DNA of 64,000 nucleotides from Fasciola hepatica (taxonomy: Eukaryota; Platyhelminthes; Trematoda; Plagiorchiida; Fasciolidae). The notes below the pieces were generated by a model. It saw nothing but the letters and a program-made list of their open reading frames with translations. It searched no databases and had not been told where the DNA came from. Position 1 is the stretch's first letter; every line of letters starts with the position of its first letter. Shown here piece after piece: positions 61,950 to 64,000 of this stretch. Both the position numbers and the translations under genes were made by a program. Location: positions 28,910,501-28,974,500 of the forward strand of contig CANUEZ040000047.1 of NCBI GenBank assembly GCA_948099385.1, in the 5' to 3' direction.

Positions 61950-63286
61950 TGAATCTTTACAGGTCTGAACTCATGGACTGTTGCAGTGGCTCTCAGCACA
62001 GTATTTTCTAACTCCCTTCATTTGCACTATGATGTATAGTGTATTTTCAGTTCTGGAATGGAAAAATATTCACCTATATTACATCATGGAAAATCGACCA
62101 CTGACCCCCAACCAGTTGTAAACAAACTGTCTGAAAATTATCTAACCTATTCACTATATAAATACCATTATCAACTTTGTAAATGATAATGCTATTTCCG
62201 AGATAACCGAAGGCGAAGTCTGGAAACTTTCACTCAATTTTTTCAGCGAATCGTGGCAACACGAACTACCGACTTCAGATTCTGGGATATGAGAATAAAA
62301 TTGTTCAAAAATGTGTGAGAAATACAGCATTACCAGTGCAAGAATTGATGATTACTTACAAGTTTTCATTGAACCATCAGATGTGAAATACGTGTAGGGC
62401 GAAATATACCATCAAAAGTGAACCACTGGCCTAAGAAGACGATCGATCCGTTTGTTCCACTTGAGTCGACTCTGATCGTGGTCATGTTAGAGCTTATTGT
62501 TTGTGGACGAACCAACATCAAGGTAAAGTGGCTCAAATCTGCTACCAGATAATAACCATTGATGTGTTTTGAAAAAACGGAATTATCCACCAGCATGTAT
62601 CAATGCAGTCAGAAGAGCTGTATCCAGATGAACATCGGACTTACATCAGGAGTCTGTTTATCACGAGCAATGGTGAACGTCAGGGTTGCTCCTTCTTTCA
62701 TTTTTATGTTTAACTTTGTGTATAACAAGGTCCTAGAAGCTGCCGTATTGTCATGTGAGGGCAGGAGTATTAGATTGTACTTAGGTGGAAAAACATCAAA
62801 ACATGACTATGCAAATCTTCTATATGAAAATCCAAGTAAAATGCAAACTTTCCTGGACAGCTTGAACAAAAATGTATCTATTTTGAGTATTTATCTAGAA
62901 CCTTCACAGTGGAATCTGATTTCCCCAGACTGGGTTAGTTTACCCTAAAATCTTTGGCTATCTGGGGAGACTTAAGATTAGGAAGATAAGTTTGGTTATC
63001 TGGTTCGGAGTTCGGACATCGGTTAAAGTATTCTTGGGTATGGAGAAAGCTAGTGTAGCTTTCCTCAAACCCAGTTATTGTCTTTACCTTCGAGGAAGAA
63101 AGACAGGCCCAAAAAAATCTCTTAAAAGAGAAATATGGTAATATCTGCTATTGGCCAGATAAATCTGAATGGTAAAGCCGGTTTTCGTTGTACACAAAGC
63201 TACGGCTTCAGGGAACAGAGGACAATTGCATCAACAGATGTTAATACGTGAAACACCATCTGCGGACTCCTAATCCCCAGAAACAA
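61950..63286 (+). mobile_element. RTE-like RT debris (copy C)
   Basis: Inverted relative of A 2085-4000. The frame at 62559-62948 (129 codons) is the best-preserved RT remnant in the window. FMFNFV and YANLLYENPSKMQ align with the palm, where the catalytic YADD box has become YANL. A GERQGC string lies in a neighbouring frame just upstream, which shows a frameshift pair around 62670-62700. Unlike A and B it has a single RT segment, not two. It cannot be active. Confidence 0.75.
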
Positions 63287-64000
63287 ATTTTCTACAAGTA
63301 CTTGGGTGAGATAACAGGCGGTACGCATACATTCATTCTCAACTGCTTTGTGTATGAGTGTTCGTAGTAGGAGATTAATTATTTTGCGTAACAGAATTTA
63401 TCTTAAAGTTTGAAAGCTTAACTGCCACTACAAACAGTGGAAGTCGTTTTATTTTAAATACGAAATTCGTCGTTGCTAGATAAATCGTCCAGCACAGGAC
63501 TCAATGCCTGTGCGGAAAATGCTCCGGACTTCTGATTATTCTAAACGAAGATGAAATGGCTGTGCAGTGCCACCATGATTTTTCAATGGTGAGTTGAGTG
63601 TTCACATTGCATAACGTGAAAGGAGAACAAATTCAACCCAGCTCTCCAGTTTCTGTGCCACGAGTAGACCATCGCACCTCAATGACTGAGATATGTACAG
63701 TGTGAAATTAGTGAAACATCCTTTTCCCTTCATCTATTTAGGTGAGGCAAGAATATCGATCCGGAGAATTATTATTGGCCATCAATTTCGCGTACTCTCA
63801 ATCAGCTGCTTACTCGAAGTACACTAGGTAAGATAAAGTTCAAATACAAAATAATTGGACAAAGACAGATGAAAAGTAATCATTCACACTGCAACATTTA
63901 ACCTTTTTAAGATCAAAAAGAGGTGGTGAAAAACAAAGCAAGATTAGTGACAGATCACTACCATAGTAACATGAATAGTCTAACGAATGTCTTTCGGGTG
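63287..64000. other. Unique stretch at window end, nothing recognised
   Basis: Homology to copy A stops at about 63286. No domain or RNA is evident beyond it. Confidence 0.45.

Larger units (their letters stand above)
56880..63286 (-). repeat. Copy C: inverted, diverged relative of A 2085-7225
   Basis: Read in reverse complement, this stretch follows A from about 7225 down to about 2085, at roughly 65-75% identity by eye. Two insertions, 57389-58325 and 60742-61607, interrupt it. Landmarks include the RTE C-terminal region (58337-58700), the GAAACCGAAACAATC region (59340) and the RT debris (62400-63286). The BEL/Pao relic found in A and B is absent, so homology stops at 63286, near where that relic begins in A. 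Confidence 0.85.

Noticed and set aside
1..64000. CRISPR arrays, bacterial operons, phage or plasmid features
   Set aside because: None is seen. The element content, the lack of dense genes and the SINEs indicate a eukaryotic nuclear genome.

Overview
The window is AT-rich eukaryotic DNA in which I can recognise no complete host protein-coding gene, rRNA or ordinary tRNA. It is built from decayed retroelements and large internal duplications. The families seen are BEL/Pao, Ty3/gypsy, RTE-like non-LTR elements, Penelope-like elements (PLE) with a GIY-YIG endonuclease domain, and tRNA-derived SINEs. This mix, and the style of the RTE and PLE proteins, suggests a flatworm, most likely a digenean trematode. 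That assignment is an inference from family resemblance only.

Layout. Copy A covers 1-11341 and begins at or before the window edge. It holds a minus-strand BEL/Pao gag-pol relic (1-2030), minus-strand RTE-like reverse transcriptase (RT) debris (2085-3500), a plus-strand RTE-like 3' end finishing in a short GAT-rich tail (6300-7264), and about 4 kb of anonymous sequence. Positions 11342-17860 are an A-specific 6.5 kb segment with a SINE-like repeat and a broken gypsy integrase. Positions 17861-20914 form a second duplicated block. Positions 20915-40243 are mostly anonymous, with an RTE-like endonuclease relic (22000-23777), two more SINE-like repeats and an old relative of part of copy A (28140-28580). 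Copy B (40244-51335 plus 51459-54334) repeats both blocks in the same order and orientation without the 6.5 kb segment. A 1.8 kb ATC/GAT array fills 55011-56814. Copy C, inverted and much more diverged, runs from about 56880 to 63286 and is split by two PLE insertions.

How the parts relate. A and B look about 97-98% identical over 11 kb by eye but only about 75-80% over much of the second block. Copy C is an older inverted relative of A 2085-7264. Its two interruptions are each a small PLE-like unit with inverted repeat arms around a GIY-YIG coding remnant and flanking target-site duplications. A and B preserve both unoccupied sites. The ATC/GAT array sits where copy C should carry the short GAT tail seen at the RTE 3' end in A and B, so it is best read as a greatly expanded element tail. 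Nearly all reading frames here are broken by stops and frameshifts, so this is a record of element decay and duplication rather than a working gene cluster. All identity figures are visual estimates.
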